Positions 54,347-64,000 of a stretch of 64,000 nt of DNA are shown here, one piece after another. The translations under genes were made by a program, and so were the position numbers. The stretch spans positions 1-64,000 of the forward strand of contig AJFK01000219.1 in NCBI GenBank assembly GCA_000467715.1. The letters are read 5' to 3'. A model generated the notes under the pieces. It saw nothing but the letters and a program-made list of their open reading frames with translations, did no database searches and was not told the origin of the DNA. The first letter of the stretch is position 1, and every line of letters starts with the position of its first letter. This stretch comes from Hysterium pulicare CBS 123377 (lineage: Eukaryota; Ascomycota; Dothideomycetes; Hysteriales; Hysteriaceae).

Positions 54347-56759
54347 TTATGCCTTGTCGGCATATTTCTCGCGGTAGAAAATGGCCGCATTCACCAAGTT
54401 GGTGAGCGCAGCCTTGGTCTCCTTCCATTGCCGGGTCTTCAGGCCACAGTCGGGATTGACCCAAAGCTGTTCTGGCTTGAGATAAGCAAGCATCTCGGCA
54501 AGACGGTCCTTGATCTCCTGCTCGCTGGGAACACGGGGAGAGTGGATGTCGTAAACACCAGGACCAATGTGACGAGGGTAGGCCTTGTCCTCGAACACCT
54601 TCAAGAGCTTTGCGTCACTCTTGCTGTTCTCAATGCTGAGAACATCGGCGTCGAGGGCAGCGATGGCATGGAAGAAGTCTTGGAATTCGGAATAACAGAA
54701 ATGGGAGTGCACTTGCGTAGAGTCCTTCACGCCAGCGCAGGACAACTTGAAGGAGTCGACGGCCCAAGAGAGATACTTCTCACGCTCAGAGCCAGCACGA
54801 AGGGGAAGACCCTCACGTAGGGCGGGCTCGTCAACTTGGATGACGTAGATGCCAGCGGCCTCGAGATCGATAACCTCATCGCGCAGAGCAAGAGCCAACT
54901 GCTGGGCCTGGATAGACTGGTGTACATCGTCGCGAGGGAAAGACCAGCGAAGGCAGGTTATGGGACCAGTAAGCATACCCTTCATTGGCTTGCTCGAGAT
55001 GGAAGCGGCATATTTCGACTCCTTGACAGTCATAGGAGCAGGGCGGGAGATGTCTCCGACGATAATGGGAGGGCGGACGCAGCGGGATCCGTAACTCTGG
55101 ACCCAGCCGTTGGTGGTGAAGACATAGCCATCGAGTCTCTCGCCGAAGTACTGAACCATGTCATTTCGCTCCGGTTCACCGTGGACGTAGACATCCAGCT
55201 TGAGCTCATCCTGGATCTTGACGACATCTTCGATCTCCTTTTCGATGAATTTCTCGTATTGCTCGGCGGTAATCTCACCCTTGGTGAACTTGTTACGCTG
55301 GATACGGATCTCCTTGGTCTGAGGGAAGGAACCAATGGTGGTGGTGGGGAAGAGTGGGAGCTTGAGATGGGTCTTCTGCTGAGCGTATCGCTCCGGGAAT
55401 GGTGACTGGCGCTCGTGCATAGCAGCAGTGACCTTGGATTGACGGTCCTTAACGTGAGGGTTATTTGTTCGGGCAGAGGAAGCACGAGATTGCATAGCCT
55501 TGGCATTTGCCTCAAGTGCTTCTCGGACTGATGCTGGACCATCAGTGACTGCTTTTGCAATAACGACAACTTCAGCAGTTTTCTGAACAGCAAATGAGAA
55601 CCATTCCTTAACTTCAGCAGGAAGTTTCTTCTCGCTGTCCAGGGAGTGAGGAGTATGAAGGAGGGAGCTAGAGGTAGCGACAACGACACGGTCCTTGCCG
55701 AGCTTCTGGATTGCGGTCTCGACAGTCTCGATTGCTCGCTTGAAGTTCGTCTTCCAAATGTTGCGGCCATCGACAACACCGGCAGAGAGAGTCTGATTAG
55801 GACCCAGGTTGTCAATGACGGCATCGAGTTGCTCAGGATTACGGACAAGATCGACATGTATGCCATGGACTCCCTGGAGAGAGGGGAAGACGTCGAAGTT
55901 GTGAACAACGTCGCCAAAGTATGTTGCAAGTACAAGCTTGGGAAGACCACTTCCGACCAACTTCTCATAGGCAGGCTTGAAAGCAGCCTTGACCTTTTGA
56001 GGGAGGTCAAAGACAAGTACGGGCTCGTCAATTTGTACCGTTTCAGCGCCTGCAGCCTTCAGCTTCTGCAGAAGCTCGACGTATACTGGGACGAGCTCGT
56101 CGAGGAGCGAGATCGGGTCGACGGTTTGATCACGGTCAGCTTTGCCAAGAGCAAGGAAGGAGACAGGTCCGACGAGAACCGGTCGAGTGATGATGCCGGC
56201 TTCCTTGGCCTCGAGAAATTCTTGGACAGGCTTGGGATCGGAGGCGAGCTTGAAGGTCTGGTTGTCCTGCAGGGTCGGCTTTACGTAGTGGTAGTTTGAG
56301 TCAAACCACTTGACCATTTCCTATAACAATCCGTGAGTATGGAAGGGAACAATGGGAAGACTCTTTGTCTTACCAAGCTGGGAACATCGACCCCGTCTTT
56401 CTGGTGACCACGACCCATCGCAAAGTACTCGTCAACTGGATGGAGCGAGTGCTTCGAGTATCGTTCAGGGACAGCCTTTTAAGAGTTAGTGATTTCCACT
56501 ACATACCAGCTGTCCAATTTGTGCTTACGTTGAACATCTGGATGTGGTCGAGGAGGTGGTCGTAGAAGGAGAAATCATTGCTAGGGATGCTGTCAACGCC
56601 GGCATCTTTCTGGATTTTCCAGTGCTCGAGACGAAGGCGTTTGGCCTCCGCTAGAAGGTTATCCCGGGAGATTTTATCAGCCCAGTAGGCCTCATTGGCT
56701 TTCTTCAGCTCACGATTTCCACCCATGCGGGGGAAACCAAGAACTGATGACTGGACCAT
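54347..56759 (-). CDS. MET6: cobalamin-independent methionine synthase
   Basis: Three exons (56529-56759, 56374-56475, 54347-56320) total 2307 bases and give 768 residues, the normal length of this enzyme. The start VQSSVLGFPRMGGNRELKKA is the conserved N-terminus. KWFDSNYHYVKP, AGVVDGRNIWKTN, TTTIGSFPQTKEIR, VHGEPERNDMVQYFGE, YGSRCVRPPII, VIQVDEPALREGLPLR, HSHFCYSEF (zinc ligands His and Cys) and NPDCGLKTR (zinc Cys) are all intact. It transfers a methyl group from 5-methyl-tetrahydropteroyl-triglutamate to homocysteine in the cytosol. An upstream in-frame ATG at 56813 adds 18 unlikely residues. A heptamer repeat stands about 150 bases upstream in the promoter. Confidence 0.97.
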
Positions 56760-56907
56760 GATAGCTTTTGATAACAACGGCCTAGCTCTTGTAACACGGG
56801 GGGGAAAGGACAATGGTGTGGGACGTCAGATTAAGATCAATACACTGGGTATGAAGAGAAGGGGAATTGGAGTGGAGGAGGGGAAATTGGTGTGCAAGAG
56901 CGGGAGG

Positions 56908-56950
56908 TTGTGGGTTGTGGGTTGTGGGTTGTGGGTTGTGGGCTGTGGGC
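56908..56950. repeat. 7-base tandem repeat (GTGGGTT/GTGGGCT)
   Basis: About six head-to-tail units, the last ones changing to GTGGGCT, lie about 150-190 bases before the methionine synthase ATG. On the coding strand the unit reads AACCCAC. Not a known telomere unit. Confidence 0.8.
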
Positions 56951-57350
56951 TTTTTGTAGCTCGCTCGCTCACTCGCAGATTTTTGGTGGCGGGCAGTCGC
57001 GGGGTCTTGTTGGACGTGAGATCGGACCTCACTAGACTCCTTTAAGACACCGCCTTTGCGTGCTCAACCTGGGTTTCCGCATCAAAATGTCCGTTGTTCA
57101 ACGTGCAACTTCAAAATTCAAAATCCAAGAGAAGTTTGGTCTTATTAGCGGCCAGGCTAGGACGTTATTGGAAGCTACTTTTCTCGCAGCCGCTCGTTGT
57201 CGCGAGACTCCTCCGATCGTTCAACAATTCGACTTCGAATGGTGCATGCATCGAAGGATCCGTACGACATGTTGGTTCACACAAAAACAAAATAGGAAAT
57301 TGAAGCATAAAGCCCCCGAAATCGGCCGATTAGGTACTGCTTGGAGGAAG

Positions 57351-57560
57351 CAGCTTAACTCGAAAAGTCTAGTCGTGAATGACAAACTGCCAATCTGTTA
57401 AGCTGTCAGCTGGCTATCCTATATTGATGTTTCATTCAGGTCCTACATGTGACAGCAGCTTAACTCGAAAAGTCTGGTCGTGAATGACAAACTGTCAATC
57501 TGTTGAGCTGTCAGCTGGCTATCCTATATTGATGTTTCATTCAGGTCCTACAAGTGACAG
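57351..57560. repeat. 105-base tandem duplication
   Basis: Copy one is 57351-57455 and copy two 57456-57560, with the first bases of a third copy (CAGCTTTACT) at 57561. I count four mismatches between the copies, so the duplication is young. No gene is encoded. Confidence 0.9.
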
Positions 57561-58322
57561 CAGCTTTACTAGTGACATATCTGACCTACTGTTGCAGAGA
57601 TTCCGCCACCTATTGGATGGCTTGCATGAAAACAACAACTGTCCGAGACTACAATGGTCTATTCGACCATCTTTCGAGCATGGGGAACACCTGTGGTAGC
57701 TTTTTGGAGCTGGCGGCAGAAATTTCCGCATTAACCAAGTAGATCCGAATCCATCCTCGTGCTCCGATATCTCATACCATATTTGATGTACCCTGCTACG
57801 GAGTAGCAATGGTCCTCGGAGGATTTTAGCGTCTAGGATATATCTAGTACAGCCTTTTCGGAGCTCCCTTTTTCTCTGGCACTGAGAAACCATGAAGAAA
57901 CATTGTGCAGATTCCCACCCACATATCCTTCGATATCCAACAGCATTTTTTGTCAACATTGGGAAGAAATCCGATAGGATGAAAAATAACCGCATACGGT
58001 AGAACAAGCGTGCCCGGATCGTTTCCGAAATCCACCTTCTTTCCGAGACCCTTCCGGATTTTCACAACAACTATATTGGACGCACGGCTCGACGCATCGC
58101 CAAACTGATCTGCAGCACCTCGCGATGGATTTCTTTGGGCAAGTAGGAAGAGTAGAGTATTGTTTGCAAAAGCGGAGAAACCATCGGCCGATGATAGCCA
58201 GACCTGAGCTCCACCCAGCTTACCTACCCCGCTACACCTGAACATCAATTGAGAGCTTCCAGCAGGGCCAGTCTAATACCAACCTGTGTTTTTTAGTGAT
58301 ACTCAATTGGAACTTGGTCATT

Positions 58323-59284
58323 ATGTCTAGGCCAGTAGTCAATCGGTCAGCGTCTACGAATCTCACGGGTGGAGGCAGCTTTAGAATGCTGGAGGGCAAA
58401 GTAGCAATCGTGACAGGAGCATCAAGAGGTAAATCAGTATACCCCAGTGAACCTCATGTCTTCGAGCTTAGACTGACTTTGCAGGCATCGGAGCATCAAT
58501 TGCACAAAATCTCGCCAGCAAAGGATGTTCCCTAGTCCTTAACTACACCTCCGACTCGTCCTCTAAAATCACCGAAGAGCTTGCTGCCCAGCTTCAGCAA
58601 GATTACGGTGTTCGAGCCCTTCCCGTACAAGCAAGCATGGGCTCGGAAAACGGGCCAGCACATATCGTTGCGGTGGCGAAGAACCACTTCCAGCACCCGA
58701 AGACGCAAAAGTTCCAGATAGACATTATAGTCAACAACGCAGGCGTAGCTCAGAATAAGACAGTCGAGGAGGTAGACTGTGAGGATTTTGCGAGACAGTA
58801 TAACGTTAATGTGCGAGGTCCGTTGCTGTTGATTCAGGCGGCCATACCGTATCTCCCGCACGACCGCTCGGGACGAATTGTAAACCTTTCCAGCGTGAGC
58901 TCTAGTCTTGGATTCATTGGACAGAGTGTCTATGGTGGCACAAAGGCAGCATTGGAAGCCATGACCAGGACATGGGCTAGAGAATTGGCAGAGCGGGCAA
59001 CTGTGAACTCTGTCAATCCCGGGCCGGTAGATACAGAAATGTACTGGAGTAGTGATCAGGCGTTCTTTGATCGCACCAAGCCGTTGCTGCAATCGACGCC
59101 GCTTGCGACGCCTCGAGAGAATGTTGATCCAAAGGAGATCTATGAAAAATCAGTGCCAGCCGGAGGACGGCCAGCGTACAGTGAGGAGATTGCAGGTGTC
59201 GTAGCCATGCTATGTTCGCCGGACGCAGGCTGGAGCACCGGGAGCGTAGTATGTGCGAATGGGGGAATGAGATTCAGCTACTAG
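58323..59284 (+). CDS. short-chain dehydrogenase/reductase (classical SDR)
   Basis: Two exons (58323-58428, 58485-59284) total 906 bases and give 301 residues. VTGASRGIGASIA forms the TGxxxGIG cofactor loop, split by the intron after GASRG. NNAGVAQ is the structural NNAG motif; NLSSVSSSLGF carries the active Ser, and VYGGTKAALEAM has Tyr-x3-Lys. NPGPVDTEMYW and the end TGSVVCANGGM are typical of 3-oxoacyl-reductase-like members. An upstream ATG choice (MSRPVVNRSA) gives a short extension before MLEGKVAIVTG. The likely role is NADP-dependent keto reduction; the substrate is not known. Confidence 0.92.
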
Positions 59285-60460
59285 ATCGAATAGATACCAA
59301 CAACTTGGATACGAATCACTGAGCAAGATAAAACGCATTGAAAAAGTTTATGAAATCTGTACTCCACAATTGAAGAGGGGTTTGGTCAGTGAACCCAGGT
59401 ACAAAACCCGCACTACTGCAAGATAGATTGGCAGGATCTTGGAAGATGGAGATGAATGCGCGGCCAGGGTGGGAGAGGAAAACCCCCAAGATCTTCCCCG
59501 CGGGAATAGACAATATCAGCGAAAGACTTTGCTCATAAAACCGTTTAAAAGATTACATATTGTATCCTATCTGTGTAGTTGTTTTCCCAATCCTGTCAGA
59601 TTATACTGAAGCGAGTCTTTTCTATGGGCTTGAATAGTAGCTCACTCTAATGCCTTTCGTCGATTCCAACCCGCTTGTAGACCGGCAGCATAGGAAGCTA
59701 GAAGGCTTTCTCGAAGCTACATTAACGCGACAGCGGTGGTGTTTTTAGCAAACCCTATTGCATATATATGGATGAGTAAGCGGGGTTGTTTTGTTCGCCG
59801 CACCAAAGATGCACAACATCATCAACCTTTCCGCTATCCCACCTAGAACGCAACTGCAACCTCCTCATTTATCATTTACTGTGTCTTCACCCGTTACCTT
59901 CCCAAACACGCGCTCTTATCGTCAGCCACAAATCTTGGTTTCGGAGTCTTCTGCAGGAAGTGGTTGGCTTACCCAGCCATGATATCGGTTGCTATGGTTT
60001 CCGCCCGGCATGCCACCCTGTATGGATGCGCCCAGGCGGACGCGCAACATGAGGAGCGATTCACTTGCATTCCTGGCCACCCCTCCGGACCCTATCCCGA
60101 GCAAATCATTGGACGACATGGTGCTCGTGGAGGCCAAGAGGGTGCGGCAGAGCAGGGTTGCGCAACACAGTGGCTGGCGTCCTCTGTTTACCTGACCCGC
60201 CTTCACGTTGCCCGTGCGTGAACCATCAATCGTTGAATCTAGATACTGTCTTTTCTACCCCTCTACATGACCACCATTTGTTCTCTAATCTTTTTGGCAT
60301 CAATACGTCTTCACCTTCTCCGCAACCCCTCCTACTTACCTCCTTTCTTTCTTTGCATGGACGGGTTACCCAATCATGTTCCTGTAGCTGCAAGTCAGAA
60401 AAGTGCCTTCGGAGTCGTTCCCATAGATAGGGCCCAGCGCTTGTACCGTTTACTACAGAG
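59285..60460. other. long 5' region of the kelch-type gene
   Basis: No gene is supported, but a small plus-strand frame with protein-like composition (60049-60195, starting MRSDSLAFLATPPDP) lies about 270 bases before the kelch-type ATG. It may be an upstream frame in that gene's leader. Confidence 0.4.
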
Positions 60461-63400
60461 ATGAAGTCATTCAATATCTTACGTCTTCCCACCGGCCTTC
60501 TAGCTATTCTCGTGGCCACTGTCGACGCTCAGCTACCTTATAACCCAACCTACATTCTTCAGAACGACACCCTACTCTATGTCTTTCGGCCTACCACAAG
60601 CTCTCAGTTCGAACTCGGCTCCATCGATCTGAACTCGAAACTCCAAGCGTCCAACCTACCATATACAACCCTATATTCGTCTTTACCCTTCTTGAGTGGG
60701 AATAGCAACCGGGCATTCACACCAGTACTAGACAATGGAGGGAATATGACTGTATACACTGGGGCGTGCGCCTCGGGTGGCACCGGGTCTGAGTTGTGGA
60801 CATTCACTCCCGATTCATCGGCAAAGAGTGGGAATGGAAGTTGGGAACAAGAGATGGTTTCATATCAGGGCGACAAAGCCAGCGATTCCTTAGCGGGTCC
60901 CAACTTTCTCAGCGCTGGTGCTTCCTTCTCCAGCATCGTCAAGGGAGACACACTTGATACTAGCGCATACTTCTTCGGCGGCATGTGTCCCTTCGCAGAT
61001 GCCACCCAATCCTCCTGGATGTCCTCGGCGAATTACTCAAACTTGATGCTTTCGGTCAATCCTGGTTCGTCTACGAGCACATCAATCACCTATCAGATAG
61101 ATATATCGTCGAGCCGTGGGCCCCCAATTGCTGAAGCTGGCTTTACGATGACAGGATTGGATCCCAGCTACTCAAACAAAAGCGATGGTACACAGACACA
61201 ACAGCAAGATTTTGTATTAATGGGTGGCCACACAAGCGCAGCTTTTATTAACATGTCTCAAGTCGCTCTCTTCTCCCTTCCACAACAGAGCTGGACCTTC
61301 CTGGCGGTTCAACAGCCAAATACGGAACGCACTGATCTTACCGTTCGGACAGATGTCACTGAAGTTGAACCTCGGTCTGGCCACACTGCGGTTTTGACTC
61401 CAGATGGACAAAAGATTGTGCTATTCGGTGGTTGGATCGGGGACACCGGTACTCCGGCTGACCCACAATTGGCTGTTCTCAACGTTGCTGAGGGGTATGG
61501 CGGTCAAGGCTCTTGGGAATGGATGGTTCCTACCATTTCTGGTTCCGGTCTTGCTGATGGGACGGGCATCTACGGGCATGGCGCAGTGATGCTTCCGGGT
61601 GGAGTGATGATGTTAATGGGCGGATATACAATTCCTACATCTTCAAACTCTCGTCGACGGCGTGCTAGTCAACCTACTAACACACAGACTCTCTTCTTCA
61701 ATGTAACTTCAAGTACATGGGTATCCGACTACTCTGCACCTCCAGCAGTCTCAAAACCGCTTTCGATGGAGGAAAGTGGACCACTATCTAGGACGTCACA
61801 GAAAGCCGGACTTGGAGTCGGACTTGCCGTTGGCTGCTCAGCACTGATTGGGTTACTGGTCTTTTACTTATGGTATACTAGACGGATGAAGAAGCATCGC
61901 GAAGCTAGAGAGAAACAACTGAGGGACCTGGCTATTGGCGCCCACCGATACGATGTTGATGGGCTTTCACCAGGAATAGATGGGCGAGGGGGGAACATGG
62001 ATGCGGCCGATTACTTTGACGATCACGATCCGTATCCATACCCAGCAGTAGGCCAACAAATGAATCAGGGCTGGAGACGGACACACGGACACGATGCAGA
62101 GCGTACTGGTCTGCTGGTCGAAATACCCAGCCCTACAAGAGGCCTACGTCGTAGTCTCAATGGTAGAGGAGCTCACCATCTCTCTCGATATGACGAAAAG
62201 CGAGTGCGAGGCTCAGGCAATATCCATCCCATCGACGAGCTGGAAGAGGAAGAGCATAATCAACCTAACGACAAGAGTCCTCTAACGGTTGGCAATGAGA
62301 TGTCCGAGAGGCCGAACCACAGCTCGTTGTTTACTAACGCTCCCGTATTGGATCCCTTCGTCGACACAAACCGTTTCAGCGAGCCATCGGCAGGTCTCAG
62401 AATTACCGCAATCCGTTCTGAACCTTCTTCGCCTACTCGTGAGCGTAACGAAGAATGGGCAAATGATTGGGAACTTGTGTCTGGAACGCAGAGTCCCCGT
62501 AGATCTAGCCCCAGTCATTCGGGAGGCCGAGTCTCACCCATAAAATCAGAACGCACAAGGTCAGATTTGAGCGAACAGAGTACCCGATCAAACATTACCG
62601 CTAGATCTAGCGGAGCGGGAAGCCTACGACGGAACCTTTCGATGAGATTCCCGACTGCGATCAATAGCGCCGCAAACCCGTTCATTACACCAGATGCAAG
62701 CCCGACTACAGACAGATCTCCGAATCGAAACAGCGGATGGACCACACATACTGAGCCCCGAACGCAGTCTTTTGCCAGCACCCGCAGCGCCCGTAGCATT
62801 CTTCCAGGTGGAGCAAATGGCGACGCAGACTCTTTCACGACCGCTCGAACCTCCTTCATGCAGCTCCAAGCAGAAGGACAGGCTTTACTTGGTGGTAACC
62901 CGGACAAAGATAGACCTGCGACCTCTTCTTCGAGTTCGAATCCGCATTCCTACGCTGCTAGCGACTCCACTGAAGCCATTTCGCTCGGTACCGCTGCTGT
63001 AGCAAGGAGACCGGAAGATCGTCCAAAAGCTCGTGAACGTCGTAAGAGCTGGCTAGGTAGCGTTCAACGAGCCATTAACCGGGCTGCTACCGTCCAAAAT
63101 AGTGACCGTAGCCGTACTCGCAGCATGGTAGGCTCGACTCCTCAATACGAACCCGAATGGGGAAACGCGTCCCTCACGGCGACCAAAACCCGCAATCGTT
63201 CTTCGTTCCCATCTCCCAACCCGCCTCAGCGTGCCGCTTCCGATGCCTCGTTCTGGAAGTCCAAGCGTGGGAAGCAGGACTGGTTGGCCGATGAGACAGA
63301 TGCAAAAGACCCGAAGAATAAATGGCGGCGAAATAGCGGTGACGATTGGGGAGCACCTGAGGATCGAGCCGAGAAGGAGAAAGCTGCAATCGATGAAGAC

Positions 63401-63682
63401 GAAGACTGGGATGTCGAGGCTGCGGTTGAACGAAGAGCTGTGCAGTTCATGTTTACGGTCCCGAAGCAGAGACTCCGTGTTGTGAACGCGGATGTTGATG
63501 GAGGGAGTCTTATCAGTTTAGAGAAAGATGAGAAAGATGCGGGGAAGAAAGAGAAAGATGATTCGGATTCTGGGAGTATGAAGGGGAGAGTGAGAGATTT
63601 GGTTAGTCGATACGAAACGGCTTCGCCGGTTGGATCATCCCCGAGAGCATCACCGAAAGGAAAGGAGAAGGTGGATAGATAG
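60461..63682 (+). CDS. kelch/beta-propeller membrane protein with long cytoplasmic tail
   Basis: One exon encodes 1073 residues. Residues 1-23 are a signal peptide ending VDA|QLPY. The outer part (to about 440) has kelch-type blade sequences, SGHTAVLTPDGQKIVLFGGW and HGAVMLPGGVMMLMGGY, and several N-glycosylation sites (NMT, NYS, NMS, NVT). One membrane helix at about 449-472 (GLGVGLAVGCSALIGLLVFY) is followed by a basic WYTRRMKKHR stop-transfer run. The 600-residue inner tail is disordered, with Ser, Arg and Pro, and ends in a Lys/Asp-rich part. The build fits a fungal cell-surface sensor or polarity protein; RAX2 has a propeller and one helix but a far shorter tail, so this is a different kind of protein. 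No enzyme residues of galactose oxidase were seen. Confidence 0.88.
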   Translation: MKSFNILRLPTGLLAILVATVDAQLPYNPTYILQNDTLLYVFRPTTSSQFELGSIDLNSKLQASNLPYTTLYSSLPFLSGNSNRAFTPVLDNGGNMTVYTGACASGGTGSELWTFTPDSSAKSGNGSWEQEMVSYQGDKASDSLAGPNFLSAGASFSSIVKGDTLDTSAYFFGGMCPFADATQSSWMSSANYSNLMLSVNPGSSTSTSITYQIDISSSRGPPIAEAGFTMTGLDPSYSNKSDGTQTQQQDFVLMGGHTSAAFINMSQVALFSLPQQSWTFLAVQQPNTERTDLTVRTDVTEVEPRSGHTAVLTPDGQKIVLFGGWIGDTGTPADPQLAVLNVAEGYGGQGSWEWMVPTISGSGLADGTGIYGHGAVMLPGGVMMLMGGYTIPTSSNSRRRRASQPTNTQTLFFNVTSSTWVSDYSAPPAVSKPLSMEESGPLSRTSQKAGLGVGLAVGCSALIGLLVFYLWYTRRMKKHREAREKQLRDLAIGAHRYDVDGLSPGIDGRGGNMDAADYFDDHDPYPYPAVGQQMNQGWRRTHGHDAERTGLLVEIPSPTRGLRRSLNGRGAHHLSRYDEKRVRGSGNIHPIDELEEEEHNQPNDKSPLTVGNEMSERPNHSSLFTNAPVLDPFVDTNRFSEPSAGLRITAIRSEPSSPTRERNEEWANDWELVSGTQSPRRSSPSHSGGRVSPIKSERTRSDLSEQSTRSNITARSSGAGSLRRNLSMRFPTAINSAANPFITPDASPTTDRSPNRNSGWTTHTEPRTQSFASTRSARSILPGGANGDADSFTTARTSFMQLQAEGQALLGGNPDKDRPATSSSSSNPHSYAASDSTEAISLGTAAVARRPEDRPKARERRKSWLGSVQRAINRAATVQNSDRSRTRSMVGSTPQYEPEWGNASLTATKTRNRSSFPSPNPPQRAASDASFWKSKRGKQDWLADETDAKDPKNKWRRNSGDDWGAPEDRAEKEKAAIDEDEDWDVEAAVERRAVQFMFTVPKQRLRVVNADVDGGSLISLEKDEKDAGKKEKDDSDSGSMKGRVRDLVSRYETASPVGSSPRASPKGKEKVDR

Positions 63683-64000
63683 ATGGGGGAGAGAGGTAAA
63701 CAAGGGGACTTGTAGATGAGCTTCAGTCATGGTTCGGACATGTATTGGTATTGCTATCTGGTGCAGACTGCTCTGTTCTATTTGGCGAGTTTATTTGGTT
63801 GCTTTCGGTTTATTAGATTTTGGCATGCACTTGTGCGAGGGGGATTTATGTTCTTTGATACCTGGACTTTCGCTTTTGTATTTGTGGGACAGATTCGAGC
63901 GGCATGGCGTTTGGTTAGTTTGCTAGCGAGAGAGAGCTTTCATGCCGATGTTTTACTACTCTATGACTAGCTAACTAGTCGCAAGATGGAATTCGATCAA
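63683..64000. other. 3' flank of the kelch-type gene
   Basis: AT-rich trailing stretch to the window edge with only shadow frames. Confidence 0.5.

Larger units (their letters stand above)
56760..58322. other. divergent intergenic region, MET6 and SDR genes
   Basis: The methionine synthase (minus) and the SDR gene (plus) start away from this 1.6 kb stretch. It holds a heptamer repeat at 56908-56950 and a 105-base tandem duplication at 57351-57560. A minus-strand frame at 57844-58248 (134 codons) has no recognised content and is not called a gene. Confidence 0.55.

Noticed and set aside
55030-56031. 333-codon minus-strand frame overlapping methionine synthase
   Set aside because: It is another frame of the same strand inside MET6, made of Ser/Leu/Arg-rich text with no family signal.
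55646-56299. Long plus-strand frame opposite methionine synthase
   Set aside because: Pure antisense of conserved MET6 codons; no independent motif.
57844-58248. 134-codon minus-strand frame upstream of the SDR gene
   Set aside because: No recognised domain, no splice partner, odd composition. Kept only as a note in the intergenic entry.
1-64000. Retroelement or DNA transposon remains, CRISPR arrays
   Set aside because: No reverse transcriptase, integrase or transposase text, no paired long terminal or inverted repeats, and no regularly spaced short repeats with unique spacers were seen.

Overview
The window is nuclear DNA of a filamentous ascomycete (Pezizomycotina). Genes have several short introns of about 45-120 bases with GT..AG ends and CTAAC/CTGAC-like branch points. 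The gene content is typical of that group: a HET-domain protein, a PTH11-like rhodopsin-fold membrane protein, a DUF7730 protein, CYP monooxygenases, many MFS/APC transporters, and the fungal complex I 21.3 kDa subunit. A leotiomycete is my guess, but nothing seen fixes the class. No retroelement, DNA transposon, rRNA, convincing tRNA or CRISPR was found.

Left part (about 0-42 kb) looks accessory. In order it holds a small membrane protein, an SRPBCC protein, an APC amino-acid/choline-type permease, a PTH11-like receptor, a HET protein, an LtaS-like membrane sulfatase, a broken DUF7730 gene, a small secreted cysteine protein, and a carbohydrate block: intracellular GH13 alpha-amylase, bHLH regulator, transaldolase, sugar transporter. 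Then come a second MFS transporter, a 3beta-HSD-like reductase, a dead P450, an RRM-like fragment, an aquaporin, a Ser-rich small protein, an intact P450, an NmrA-like reductase and a secreted GH5 cellulase. Four genes here are decayed or appear so: DUF7730, sugar transporter, P450, RRM-like.

Right part (about 42-64 kb) looks like core genome: a RING/coiled-coil protein with a GC-AG intron, complex I 21.3 kDa subunit, Gal80-like oxidoreductase, a long disordered protein, an NMN adenylyltransferase-like protein (POF1 type), cobalamin-independent methionine synthase, an SDR and a large kelch-type membrane protein. I saw no decayed gene there.

The most interesting local signal is at 18-25.6 kb. 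The transaldolase and the sugar transporter diverge from a 0.7 kb promoter carrying three exact copies of a 12-base motif (GCACACAGGGCA) and several partial copies. They lie beside a cytosolic-type alpha-amylase and a bHLH factor, so the block may be a small sugar-use cluster. Its transporter carries one frameshift and one stop. All splice models were built by eye from reading frame, splice consensus and family resemblance, with exon lengths checked for frame closure; none is backed by transcripts.
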